Shown: positions 1 to 6,835 of the stretch, in pieces
Numbering within the stretch: the first letter of the stretch is position 1
How the letters are laid out: each line of letters starts with the position of its first letter
Origin: JBGTHB01 sp041746415
Lineage (GTDB): Bacteria; Pseudomonadota; Gammaproteobacteria; Coxiellales; Coxiellaceae
Direction of reading: 5' to 3'
Assembly (NCBI GenBank): GCA_041746415.1
Contig: JBGTHB010000135.1
Span: 1-20,836 of the forward strand
Length of the DNA stretch: 20,836 bases
The notes under the pieces: generated by a model
Seen by the model: the letters and a program-made list of their open reading frames with translations, nothing else
Told to the model about the DNA's origin: nothing
Databases searched by the model: none
Made by a program: the position numbers and the translations under genes

Positions 1-1
1 C

Positions 2-484
2 AAATTTAATTTAATTGTGCACCCCGGCTCAAATGGTAATACGCGTGAATGGCCAGCAGGTTATTTTGCTCAATTAATACAATCCCTACCTCAACAACAA
101 TTTACTATTTTCCTTACTGGCTCTGCTGCAGAGCAACAACGCTTTGCTAACTTGTGCGCCATCCAACAACCCAACGTTCACAACGTGATGGGGCAATTTA
201 CATTGAATGAATTAGTTTCCTTTATCGGCCAATGCGATGGCTTGATTGCTGGTTCAACTGGTCCTATGCACGTAGCTGGTGCATTAGGTATTCACACCCT
301 CGGTTTGTTTCCCCCATTTCAAACTGCCAATCCAACCCGCTGGGCGCCACTCGGTCAACGAGCTGAATTTTTAGTGACAAACGAAAACTGCGCGGCAACT
401 TGTCTCAATCAACATTGCGCTTGCATGGAAGCCATTGAAGTCAGCACGGTTAAAAATAAATTGCTAAGTTGGCTAAGCAATTAA
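2..484 (+). CDS. Glycosyltransferase family 9 (heptosyltransferase-like), 5'-truncated by window edge
   Basis: The reading frame is open from base 2, so the true start lies outside the window and the GTG at 17 is internal (it encodes the V of LIVHPGS). The visible ~160 residues are the C-terminal, nucleotide-sugar-binding half of a GT9 enzyme. They contain the HPGSNGNTREWP strand-loop and the family signature AGSTGPMHVAGALG followed by LGLFPP. Family members transfer heptose or related sugars from an ADP-sugar to the LPS inner core at the cytoplasmic face of the inner membrane. A Cys-rich tail (NCAATCLNQHCAC) resembles the Cys cluster near the end of LPS heptosyltransferases. Its stop codon TAA (482-484) interlocks with the stop of waaF on the other strand. 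The family is clear. Which acceptor it uses (WaaC, WaaQ or another) cannot be told from this half. Confidence 0.88.
   Translation, partial: KFNLIVHPGSNGNTREWPAGYFAQLIQSLPQQQFTIFLTGSAAEQQRFANLCAIQQPNVHNVMGQFTLNELVSFIGQCDGLIAGSTGPMHVAGALGIHTLGLFPPFQTANPTRWAPLGQRAEFLVTNENCAATCLNQHCACMEAIEVSTVKNKLLSWLSN
452..480 (-). terminator. Intrinsic terminator of waaF, embedded in the convergent gene
   Basis: Read on the minus strand directly after the waaF stop: an 8-bp stem with one T-T mismatch (arms at 473-480 and 461-468), loop CCAA, then TTTATTTTTA (460-451). That is a classic hairpin plus U-tract. The whole element lies inside the last codons of the plus-strand glycosyltransferase gene. Confidence 0.7.
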
Positions 485-1530
485 GTCACAACGGCTTGTG
501 GCACTATTTCTTGAATCGCTTTATGCACCAAACTGGGCATGAGCTCATTTAAACATTTCAGATGATCAAACGGACAAGTGCGCTTAAAACACGGCGAACA
601 AGGTAATGCTAAACTCACCACACGCACAGTATTGCTTAATGGCGGCGTAAACGTGGGCGAAGATGAACCATACAATACGACAGTGGGACGATTCAACGCA
701 CAAGCAATGTGCATTAATCCAGAGTCATTCGTCACAATTAAACTGGCTAAAGATAATAAATCAATTGCTTGCGCCAAGTGTGTTTTGCCAGCCAAATCCA
801 CGCACTGATTTTGCGTTTGTGTATTAATCGCTTGCGTAATGACTTGATCTTTAGCCGAACCCAACAGCCACACTTGCCACCCTTGTTTAAGATAATCATT
901 AGCCAGCGTTGCAAAATGCTCAGCCGGCCAACGTTTTGCCACACCGTACTCCGCGCCCGGGCACAGCGCTAACAGCGGTTGCAATGGTTTTTTAAGCCCA
1001 GCGCTATTTAATGCTTCACTCACTGTCTGTGCATTTGTCAGTAAACGAGGATAAATCACGCGTTCTACTGGCACTGTAGCATGAGGCGGTAAGCCTAAGG
1101 CCATAAAGCGTTGAATCATTAGTGGCAATTTTATTTTATCCAGCTTGCGTCGATCCGTAAGCAGACCAAAACGGCATTCACCATGATAGCCAATGCGTTG
1201 CGGAATTTTGGCCCAGAAAGGAATAAGTGCTGATTTAAAAGAATTTTTTAAAATAATAGCGCGTTCATAATGTTTTTCACGCAATTGCTTAGCTAATAAA
1301 AAACGCTGTCGCAATTTTAATTGGCCGTGCGTTAACGGCATCTCAATGGCAGCGGCAACTTCTGGCATGCGCTGTAAAATTGGCAATGACCAAGCTGGTG
1401 CTAACACATCAATTTCACTGCCAGGATAACGGCGCATTAAGACTTTAAATAATGTTTGCGCCATCACCATATCGCCTACCCAAGCGGGTCCGACAATTAA
1501 AAAACGTTTGGCTTTTGATTTTACTTCCAC
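481..1530 (-). CDS. waaF: ADP-heptose:LPS heptosyltransferase II
   Basis: This 349-residue GT9 enzyme adds the second heptose to the LPS inner core, using ADP-heptose in the cytoplasm. The N-terminus FLIVGPAWVGDMVMAQTLF and the following LAPAW..PIL.RMPEV are typical of WaaF rather than WaaC. The C-terminal half carries LCPGAEYGVAKRWP, the NDSGLMHIACALN signature and a C-P-C-F...C-P-F-D-H-L-K-C cluster; the length is normal. The start is a GTG at 1530, two bases after the TAA of the upstream zinc-ribbon gene, with GGTGGA six bases before it, so the two genes are translated as a coupled pair. Its stop (481-483) overlaps the stop of the convergent glycosyltransferase. A hairpin followed by a T-rich run lies immediately beyond, inside that gene's coding end. 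Confidence 0.92.
   Translation of the reverse strand: MEVKSKAKRFLIVGPAWVGDMVMAQTLFKVLMRRYPGSEIDVLAPAWSLPILQRMPEVAAAIEMPLTHGQLKLRQRFLLAKQLREKHYERAIILKNSFKSALIPFWAKIPQRIGYHGECRFGLLTDRRKLDKIKLPLMIQRFMALGLPPHATVPVERVIYPRLLTNAQTVSEALNSAGLKKPLQPLLALCPGAEYGVAKRWPAEHFATLANDYLKQGWQVWLLGSAKDQVITQAINTQTQNQCVDLAGKTHLAQAIDLLSLASLIVTNDSGLMHIACALNRPTVVLYGSSSPTFTPPLSNTVRVVSLALPCSPCFKRTCPFDHLKCLNELMPSLVHKAIQEIVPQAVVT
485..512 (+). terminator. Probable terminator of the GT9 gene, embedded in waaF
   Basis: Immediately after the plus-strand stop (482-484), bases 485-491 pair with 496-502 (seven pairs, one of them G-U) around the loop CGGC, followed by ACTATTTCTT. The U-tract is poor, so termination may be partial. 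The position, abutting the stop codon and mirroring the waaF terminator on the other side, supports a real role. Confidence 0.45.
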
Positions 1531-1532
1531 AC

Positions 1533-1715
1533 TTAATCCACCAAAGTGTATTCGGCTTCACAATACGGACAACGACTATGTCCTGTTTTTTCTATAGGTA
1601 AGTACACACGCGGATGCGCATCCCATAACCGATCTTGCGGCAGCGGGCAACACAGCGGCAGCTCATCGCGTTTAATTTCGTAATGGCGTTTGGTACAACC
1701 CTGATTGTCTAACAT
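1533..1715 (-). CDS. Small zinc-ribbon protein (zf-CHCC type)
   Basis: A 60-residue protein with CCPLP (Cys22-Cys23), HPRVYLPI and a C-terminal CPYC pair before EAEY. This is the Cys/His layout of the zf-CHCC family, related to a small mitochondrial complex I subunit (NDUFS6). It probably binds one zinc ion; its biochemical role in bacteria is not established. The start ATG (1715) has GAGGAAG about nine bases upstream. The stop lies two bases before the waaF GTG, so it is the first gene of a two-gene unit. Genes of this type are often found near waaF in gammaproteobacteria, which supports the call. It is divergent from the CBS-domain gene across a 70-base gap. Confidence 0.82.
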   Translation of the reverse strand: MLDNQGCTKRHYEIKRDELPLCCPLPQDRLWDAHPRVYLPIEKTGHSRCPYCEAEYTLVD

Positions 1716-1744
1716 GATCTATAACTTCCTCAATTAGCAAGCCA

Positions 1745-1753
1745 TGGTATAAT
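1745..1753 (+). promoter_or_regulatory. Extended -10 promoter for the CBS-domain gene
   Basis: TGGTATAAT is a perfect -10 hexamer (1748-1753) with an upstream TGn extension. The -35 region at 17 bp spacing (CTTCCT) is poor, which an extended -10 can compensate. A start near 1760 would give a leader of about 26 bases before the ATG at 1786. Confidence 0.6.
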
Positions 1754-1785
1754 GCCACTCACATTCACCTGCAAGCAAGAGACTC

Positions 1786-2376
1786 ATGGCTAAATACGAA
1801 AAATTATCCACTACCCAATTAAGTGAAACTGAAACCGTACTGCGCTCCACCAAAATACCCGAATTGGTGCATTTAGATGACGCTGCATTTTTAGTGATGA
1901 CGGACTTCAATCAAACAAAACCTCGCACCACAGCACCTAAAGAATCCATGGACGATGCCCTTAATGACATGAAAGTACAAGGCGTACACTTATTATTAGT
2001 CAAAGACGAAGATGGCCTGATAGAAGGCGTGATCGCTTCTGAAGATATATTAGGTGAAAAACCCATCCAAATTATTCAAGAACGCCGCATCCCCCGCGCA
2101 CAAATCACTGTCAAAATGATCATGACACCTCTGAGCCATATTGCTGCACTGGATATTAAATCCATTCAGCACGCGAAAGTGGGCAACATTGTTGAAACGC
2201 TCAAGGCACTGAATCAACATTACGTATTAGTGTTTGAACGCAATGAAGACGAAACGCTGTTGCGCGGCATTTTCACGACCTCGCAAATTTCACGTCAGTT
2301 ACATCAAGATGTGGCCGATTCACTTTCCAAAGCGCAATCCATCTCTGAACTGCAAAAGCGGCATGTGATTGAATGA
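1786..2376 (+). CDS. CBS-domain pair protein
   Basis: A 196-residue soluble protein made almost entirely of two CBS modules. The first spans about residues 45-92 (TTAPKESMDDALNDM, LLLVKDEDGLIEGVIASEDIL). The second spans about 107-172 (VKMIMTP, VLVFERNEDETLLRGIFTTSQI). CBS pairs bind adenine nucleotides or S-adenosylmethionine and usually regulate a partner or act alone as sensors. No enzymatic or transport domain is attached here, so the partner is unknown. The N-terminal 40 residues (TTQLSETETVLRSTKIPELVHLDD) precede the modules and have no recognisable motif. The ATG has a purine-rich AAGAGA upstream and its own extended -10 promoter. It converges on rpoS, with a perfect inverted repeat in the gap. 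Confidence 0.82.
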   Translation: MAKYEKLSTTQLSETETVLRSTKIPELVHLDDAAFLVMTDFNQTKPRTTAPKESMDDALNDMKVQGVHLLLVKDEDGLIEGVIASEDILGEKPIQIIQERRIPRAQITVKMIMTPLSHIAALDIKSIQHAKVGNIVETLKALNQHYVLVFERNEDETLLRGIFTTSQISRQLHQDVADSLSKAQSISELQKRHVIE

Positions 2377-2380
2377 TCTA

Positions 2381-2430
2381 TACCGTTCGCCCATGAGAAT
2401 GCGAATAATTTTAATTGAAAGCGAACGGTA
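2381..2430. repeat. Perfect 10-bp inverted repeat between CBS gene and rpoS
   Basis: TACCGTTCGC (2381-2390) is exactly complementary to GCGAACGGTA (2421-2430), with a 30-base AT-rich spacer. It begins four bases after the CBS-gene stop and ends 17 bases before the rpoS stop. Neither strand has a following T-run, so it is not a canonical intrinsic terminator. It may be a shared transcript-end stem or a protein site. Confidence 0.6.
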
Positions 2431-2446
2431 CATTAATCGAGTGCCA

Positions 2447-3721
2447 TTAATCTTCAGGATGATCCAAACCTTCGGCTTCAATCATGGTGCGCAGCTGTTT
2501 TAAGGCATCAATTTGAATTTGGCGCACTCGCTCACGCGTTAATCCCACCGCCTTGCCTACATCTTCTAAAGTGCCTTTTTCATGGTTGCCAATGCCAAAA
2601 CGTCTCACCACCACTTCTCGGTGGCGTTCATCCAATTGGCCTAACCATTTCTCGACATGCTCCATCAAATCTGAATTTTGCACCAGTGCCGCTGGATCAA
2701 TATTATTTTCATCCGTCAGCGTATCAGCAAGGGATTTTTGTCCATCGCGCGACACGGGAGCGTCAATCGAAGTGGAATCAGGCACCAATTCCAACATGCG
2801 CTGCACATCTTCAACGGGCTTATCAATCATTTGCGCCAGCTCTTCTGAGCTCGGCTTGTGATCCAGTTTTTGGGTTAATTGCTTGGCGGCGCGTAAATAA
2901 ATATTGAGTTCTTTAATCACATGTATCGGCAACCGCACAGTGCGACTTTGATTCATAATAGCGCGCTCAATGGTTTGACGAATCCACCACGTGGCGTAAG
3001 TTGAAAACCGAAACCCACGTTCTGGATCAAACTTCTCCACTGCAGTCATTAAACCTAAATTGCCTTCTTCAATCAGATCTAAAAAGGCCAAACCGCGATT
3101 ACAATAATGACGGGCAATTTTAACCACTAGACGTAAATTGCTTTCAATCATTTTTTGGCGCGCTTCTTTATTATTCTTTTTTACCAAACGCGCAATCTTT
3201 AATTCTTCTTTCGGTGACAACAGCGGTTTAAATCCCAGTTCTCGCAAATACATTTGAGTTGGATCAGTAGAACGATATTGCTTTGGTCTGCCACTTTCAC
3301 TTTTTTCTTTTGCCTTGGCGGTTTTTTTCTTGGCTTTTTTAACTGTTGTTGTTTTTTCTTTTGCTGGTTTAATTGGTTTTTTTGGGGTGGATTTATTAGC
3401 AAAAATAAAACTGTTATCGCCGCTGGCTAAATCTGTTTTAGAGCGTAGTTTTTGCTGTAACTTTTGTTTGACGGTTGGTTTTTTTAATTTGGTTTTAGAT
3501 TTAGCTGCTATTTTAACTTTTGTTTTCTTTTTCTTAATTGATGCTTGGCGTGATTTTTTTGGGGATGGCGTTTTTTTATTAAGGCGTTTTTTGGGAGCGC
3601 TGTTTTTTGCTGTCGCTTTGCGAGCGACTTTCTTTTTAGACGCTTTTTTAACGCTGCCAACAGTTTTGGCTTTCACTCGCACTTTAGGGCGAGCGACTTT
3701 TGTATTTTTTTTCGTGGCCAT
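2447..3721 (-). CDS. rpoS: RNA polymerase sigma factor RpoS with lysine-rich N-terminal extension
   Basis: This stationary-phase/stress sigma factor directs RNA polymerase to general-stress promoters. The core is canonical: region 1.2 (DPTQMYLRELGFKPLL), region 2 (MIESNLRLVVKIARHYCNRG, DLIEEGNLGL, FDPERGFRFSTYATWWIRQT, NQSRTVRLPIHVIKELN), region 3, and region 4.2 helix-turn-helix (GTLEDVGKAVGLTRERVRQ). Total length is 424 residues against 330 in E. coli. About 150 residues precede region 1.2, and by my count they hold roughly 49 Lys and 7 Arg against 5 acidic residues; the E. coli N-terminus is acidic. Two ATGs lie six bases apart. The AAGG at 3728-3731 abuts the first and is six bases from the second, so I chose the second (3721). 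No Met occurs between there and region 1.2, so the extension is translated unless slippage intervenes. It follows nlpD by 23 bases, the usual order. Confidence 0.93.
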   Translation of the reverse strand: MATKKNTKVARPKVRVKAKTVGSVKKASKKKVARKATAKNSAPKKRLNKKTPSPKKSRQASIKKKKTKVKIAAKSKTKLKKPTVKQKLQQKLRSKTDLASGDNSFIFANKSTPKKPIKPAKEKTTTVKKAKKKTAKAKEKSESGRPKQYRSTDPTQMYLRELGFKPLLSPKEELKIARLVKKNNKEARQKMIESNLRLVVKIARHYCNRGLAFLDLIEEGNLGLMTAVEKFDPERGFRFSTYATWWIRQTIERAIMNQSRTVRLPIHVIKELNIYLRAAKQLTQKLDHKPSSEELAQMIDKPVEDVQRMLELVPDSTSIDAPVSRDGQKSLADTLTDENNIDPAALVQNSDLMEHVEKWLGQLDERHREVVVRRFGIGNHEKGTLEDVGKAVGLTRERVRQIQIDALKQLRTMIEAEGLDHPED

Positions 3722-3744
3722 CGTCATCCTTAACTTGGACCTAG

Positions 3745-4467
3745 TTACATTAGCAATCTCAGCGGATTAACTGGCAATCCATTACGGCGAATCTCAAAAT
3801 GGAGCAGTGTTTTCCCTGCATTATTTTGCCCCATCTTAGCAATTACCTGACCTGCTTTAACCCAGGCGCCATTTCCAACCAGATTAACTTCATTAAAAGC
3901 ATAAGCACTAAGATAACTATTGTTATGCTTTATAATAATTAGATTACCATACCCGCGCACACCTGCACCAGAATAAACCACTACACCGCCTGCCGCTGCG
4001 TGCACGGGTTCACCCACATTGCCTCCAATATCAATACCAGGATTGCCTGTGTAATCCGTTGAAAATTTTGCAAGTATTTGCCCTTTAACAGGCCACAACC
4101 AAGCCCGCACGGGCTGGGAAAAGGTGGTTTGTGGTTTATTCACGGCTGTTGAATAGCGCGGCGTTTTTGTTACTGGGCGGTGGTGCATCACCACAGCTCG
4201 ATTGCGCAAACGCAATACTTCGCCAGGGTGAATAGGATAAGGCGGCGTCAAATTATTTAGCTCGGCTAGGTGACGATAATCCATCGCATAAGCCCAAGCA
4301 ATCGAGTAAAGGGTGTCGCCGGCTTTCACTGCATAATGACCGCTCTGGGGAAGAGTCGGTTTACCAATAGCAGTAACCGGTGCCAGCGTAGGTGCAGATG
4401 AGCACGCAGCTAATCCAATAAAAACAACTGTGAGTCCAAGCCACTTAATCCATTTTACCCGCAGCAT
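3745..4467 (-). CDS. nlpD: NlpD-like lipoprotein, LysM plus degenerate LytM domain
   Basis: NlpD proteins are outer-membrane lipoproteins that activate septal N-acetylmuramyl-L-alanine amidases (AmiC) during daughter-cell separation. Visible here are a lipoprotein signal ending in the lipobox IGLAAC at about residues 17-22; a LysM domain at about 43-88 (YAVKAGDTLYSIAWAYAMDY, NNLTPPYPIHPGEVLRL); a linker; and a C-terminal LytM/M23 fold from about residue 123 (GYGNLIIIKHNNSYLSAYAF, LLHFEIRRNG, VNPLRLL). The zinc ligands of active M23 enzymes are lost: PGIDIGG lacks the first His and YAFNE replaces YAHN. This fits an activator rather than a hydrolase. At 240 residues it is shorter than E. coli NlpD (about 380), mainly in the linker. 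The start overlaps surE by 23 bases and has AGGA nine bases upstream. The rpoS promoter in many relatives lies inside nlpD; I could not place one here. Confidence 0.88.
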   Translation of the reverse strand: MLRVKWIKWLGLTVVFIGLAACSSAPTLAPVTAIGKPTLPQSGHYAVKAGDTLYSIAWAYAMDYRHLAELNNLTPPYPIHPGEVLRLRNRAVVMHHRPVTKTPRYSTAVNKPQTTFSQPVRAWLWPVKGQILAKFSTDYTGNPGIDIGGNVGEPVHAAAGGVVVYSGAGVRGYGNLIIIKHNNSYLSAYAFNEVNLVGNGAWVKAGQVIAKMGQNNAGKTLLHFEIRRNGLPVNPLRLLM

Positions 4468-5221
4468 ACTGATCCATCCTGTTTACCCATGTAGAGAGCT
4501 GATCAAAAGTTTGATAATGGGTGATATCAATTTGTAACGGCGTTATTGAAACTTTATTTTGGCTCAGTGCAAAAAAATCGGTACCCACACCCGCATCTTG
4601 TTCACGTCCAGCTGGCCCTACCCAATAAATTGTTTTACCGCGTGGATCCACTTGGCGCACCATAGGTTCAGCGCGATGCCGTTTACCCAAACGCGTTATT
4701 TCAAAACCGTTTAGCTCTGCGTAAGGCACGTCGGGAACATTCACATTCAGTATCGTGCTCGGCGGTAAACGGTCTTTTAGCATGTGTTGCATTAATTGCT
4801 TGGCCACAATCGCTGCTGTTTCATAATAGTGGCACTGCTCACCCGCTAAGGAAATCGCCATCGCTGGTAGCCCACAAAAACGTCCTTCCATTGCAGCAGC
4901 CACGGTGCCGGAATACCACACGTCATCGCTTAGATTGGATCCTTCATTAATGCCCGAAATAACCATGTCGGGTAAGGGTTCAAGTAATCCCGTAATCGCT
5001 AAATGCACACAATCCGTAGGTGTGCCTTCAACGCTAACAAAACCATTGGGTAAATGTTTTAAGCGCAATGGCGCGCCTAATGTAAGTGAATTACTGGCGC
5101 CGGAACGATTACGATCGGGTGCCACCACCTCAATATTCGCTACTGCTTGAAGCGTTGCTGCCAATACTTCAAGCCCTTTGGCGTAAACACCATCGTCATT
5201 AGATAATAAAACTCGAATCAT
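4445..5221 (-). CDS. surE: 5'/3'-nucleotidase SurE
   Basis: SurE is a metal-dependent phosphatase acting on nucleoside 5'- and 3'-monophosphates and short polyphosphates in the cytoplasm, linked to stationary-phase survival. The metal-binding set is present: Asp9-Asp10 in LLSNDDG, Ser40 in RNRSGASNSLTL and Asn92 in SGINEGSN, with the conserved SGTVAAAMEG following. Length (258) is normal. Its ATG overlaps the ftsB stop as ATGA, and its end overlaps nlpD by 23 bases, so translation is coupled. In Pseudomonas-type genomes pcm (protein-L-isoaspartate methyltransferase) lies between surE and nlpD; it is absent here. Confidence 0.95.
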   Translation of the reverse strand: MIRVLLSNDDGVYAKGLEVLAATLQAVANIEVVAPDRNRSGASNSLTLGAPLRLKHLPNGFVSVEGTPTDCVHLAITGLLEPLPDMVISGINEGSNLSDDVWYSGTVAAAMEGRFCGLPAMAISLAGEQCHYYETAAIVAKQLMQHMLKDRLPPSTILNVNVPDVPYAELNGFEITRLGKRHRAEPMVRQVDPRGKTIYWVGPAGREQDAGVGTDFFALSQNKVSITPLQIDITHYQTFDQLSTWVNRMDQYAAGKMD

Positions 5222-5511
5222 GAACGTTTTGCATCCGATTGTTGCGGCACAATTTGATAAAATGTTTCACCGTTTTTGATCATGCCTAAATCTTCACGAG
5301 CCCGTTCCGCAATCGCTTGATTACCTTTTTTCAAATCCATTACATCCGCGCTTAATGTTTTGTTACGCAAATCAAGCTGCGAATTAAGCTGCTGCTGCTC
5401 GGAAATTTGTTGGTTAAGCTGATGAATTGTCAATAAGCCGCCGTCAGAGAACCACAGTTGATACTGGAGTAGAATAAAAAGAGCAACTAACGCGGCAATA
5501 ACAGGCTTCAT
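5218..5511 (-). CDS. ftsB: Cell division protein FtsB
   Basis: FtsB joins FtsL and FtsQ in the divisome as a small bitopic inner-membrane protein. The 97 residues show one N-terminal membrane segment (about 4-20, VIAALVALFILLQYQLW), then a Gln/Leu-rich coiled coil (about 30-62). The end is the typical C-terminal patch IAERAREDLGMIKNGETFYQIV. The position directly downstream of eno (44-base gap) is the standard arrangement. The stop overlaps the surE ATG by four bases. No strong Shine-Dalgarno sequence precedes the ATG. Confidence 0.92.
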   Translation of the reverse strand: MKPVIAALVALFILLQYQLWFSDGGLLTIHQLNQQISEQQQLNSQLDLRNKTLSADVMDLKKGNQAIAERAREDLGMIKNGETFYQIVPQQSDAKRS

Positions 5512-5554
5512 TGTTAAAATCTAGCACATTATTGGTAGCAACGAAATGCCGTAC

Positions 5555-6835
5555 TTAACGTCGGCTCAAAACCGGAAACGCATTGCATCCAGCAAAAGGC
5601 GCTTTTTTTCCGAGCTGTTCTTCAATCGATAATAACCGATTGTATTTCGTCACCCGATCCGAACGACACAATGAACCTGTTTTAATTTGACCGGCAGCGG
5701 TGGCCACTGCCAAATCAGCAATTGTGGTATCCGATGTTTCACCTGAACGATGCGAAATAATCACGCCATAGCGTTCTTGTTTGGCTAACCCAATTGCAGC
5801 CAATGTTTCAGTTAATGTGCCAATTTGATTGAGCTTGATTAAAATTGCATTGGCAATGTTTTTTTTGATGCCTTCTGAAAAAATCTTCGGGTTAGTTACA
5901 AACACATCGTCACCCACTAACTGCACTTTTTTACCCAGCTCGCGTGTTAATACTTGCCAACCCTGCCAATCGTTTTCAGCTAGCCCATCTTCAATTGACA
6001 AAATCGGATAATCATTCACCCATTCCACCAACTGTTTAATCATTTGATCAGACGTTAATTTGTTGCCATTTAATTTATACTGATTATTGGTATAAAGTTC
6101 TGAGCTTGCGACATCCAATCCTAGATAAATATCCTTTCCTGGTTTGAATCCTGCTGATTCAATCGCATTTAAAATAAATTCAATAGCGGCTTCATTGTTT
6201 TTTAAATCGGGTGCAAAACCACCTTCGTCACCCACCGCGGTGGCCAACCCTTTACTCGCTAATTTTGCTTTTAACGTATGGAAAATTTCCGCGCCATAAC
6301 GCAATGCTTCTTTAAAACTCGGCGCACCCACTGGAATGATCATGAATTCTTGCACATCTAAATTATTATCGGCATGCGCGCCACCATTGATAATATTCAT
6401 CATGGGTACCGGCATAGAAAAAGGCCCATCGCCTCCTAAATAACGAAACAACTGGGTATTCAATGCATGTGAAACCGCATAAGCATTCGCTAATGAAACG
6501 CCTAAAATAGCGTTCGCCCCCAATTTGGATTTATTTTCAGTACCATCTAAATCAATCATAATGCGATCAATTTCATCTTGATGAGATGGGTCTTGACCCG
6601 TTAACGCCTGACAAATAATGCCATTCACATTGTTAACCGCTTGCAATACGCCTTTGCCGTTATAGCGTTTTTTATCGCCATCGCGTAGCTCAACCGCTTC
6701 GCGTGTGCCGGTTGAAGCACCTGACGGTACAGAAGCCACGCCACGTTCGCCCGATTCTAAAACCACTTCGGCTTGTAAAGTTGGGTTACCGCGCGAATCT
6801 AAAATTTCCCGTGCGTGCACACTAGCAATTTTCAT
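5555..6835 (-). CDS. eno: Enolase
   Basis: Interconverts 2-phosphoglycerate and phosphoenolpyruvate in glycolysis/gluconeogenesis. I start it at the ATG at 6835 (MKIASVHAREILDSRGNP), preceded by AAGGA at five bases. Ten further in-frame codons upstream lack homology and would extend the overlap with kdsA. This gives 426 residues, normal for the family. Landmarks: SVPSGASTGTREAVELRD near the N-terminus, MNIINGGAHADNNLDVQEFM, GDEGGFAPDL with the catalytic Glu, IKLNQIGTLTET with the catalytic Lys, and ISHRSGETSDT. The start overlaps the kdsA stop by 14 bases, so the two are translationally linked. Confidence 0.97.
   Translation of the reverse strand: MKIASVHAREILDSRGNPTLQAEVVLESGERGVASVPSGASTGTREAVELRDGDKKRYNGKGVLQAVNNVNGIICQALTGQDPSHQDEIDRIMIDLDGTENKSKLGANAILGVSLANAYAVSHALNTQLFRYLGGDGPFSMPVPMMNIINGGAHADNNLDVQEFMIIPVGAPSFKEALRYGAEIFHTLKAKLASKGLATAVGDEGGFAPDLKNNEAAIEFILNAIESAGFKPGKDIYLGLDVASSELYTNNQYKLNGNKLTSDQMIKQLVEWVNDYPILSIEDGLAENDWQGWQVLTRELGKKVQLVGDDVFVTNPKIFSEGIKKNIANAILIKLNQIGTLTETLAAIGLAKQERYGVIISHRSGETSDTTIADLAVATAAGQIKTGSLCRSDRVTKYNRLLSIEEQLGKKAPFAGCNAFPVLSRR

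Noticed and set aside
578..972. Several 60-90-codon frames opposite waaF, eno, kdsA and pyrG
   Set aside because: They lie wholly within strongly conserved genes on the other strand and show no start signals or recognisable protein features.
3250..3270. Internal start producing a short, normal RpoS at the Met of MYLREL
   Set aside because: No Shine-Dalgarno precedes that ATG and it would cut into region 1.2.
3315..3770. A 151-residue plus-strand frame antisense to rpoS rich in Phe and Leu
   Set aside because: It is the reverse complement of the poly-lysine coding stretch (AAA read as TTT); no start signals or family match.
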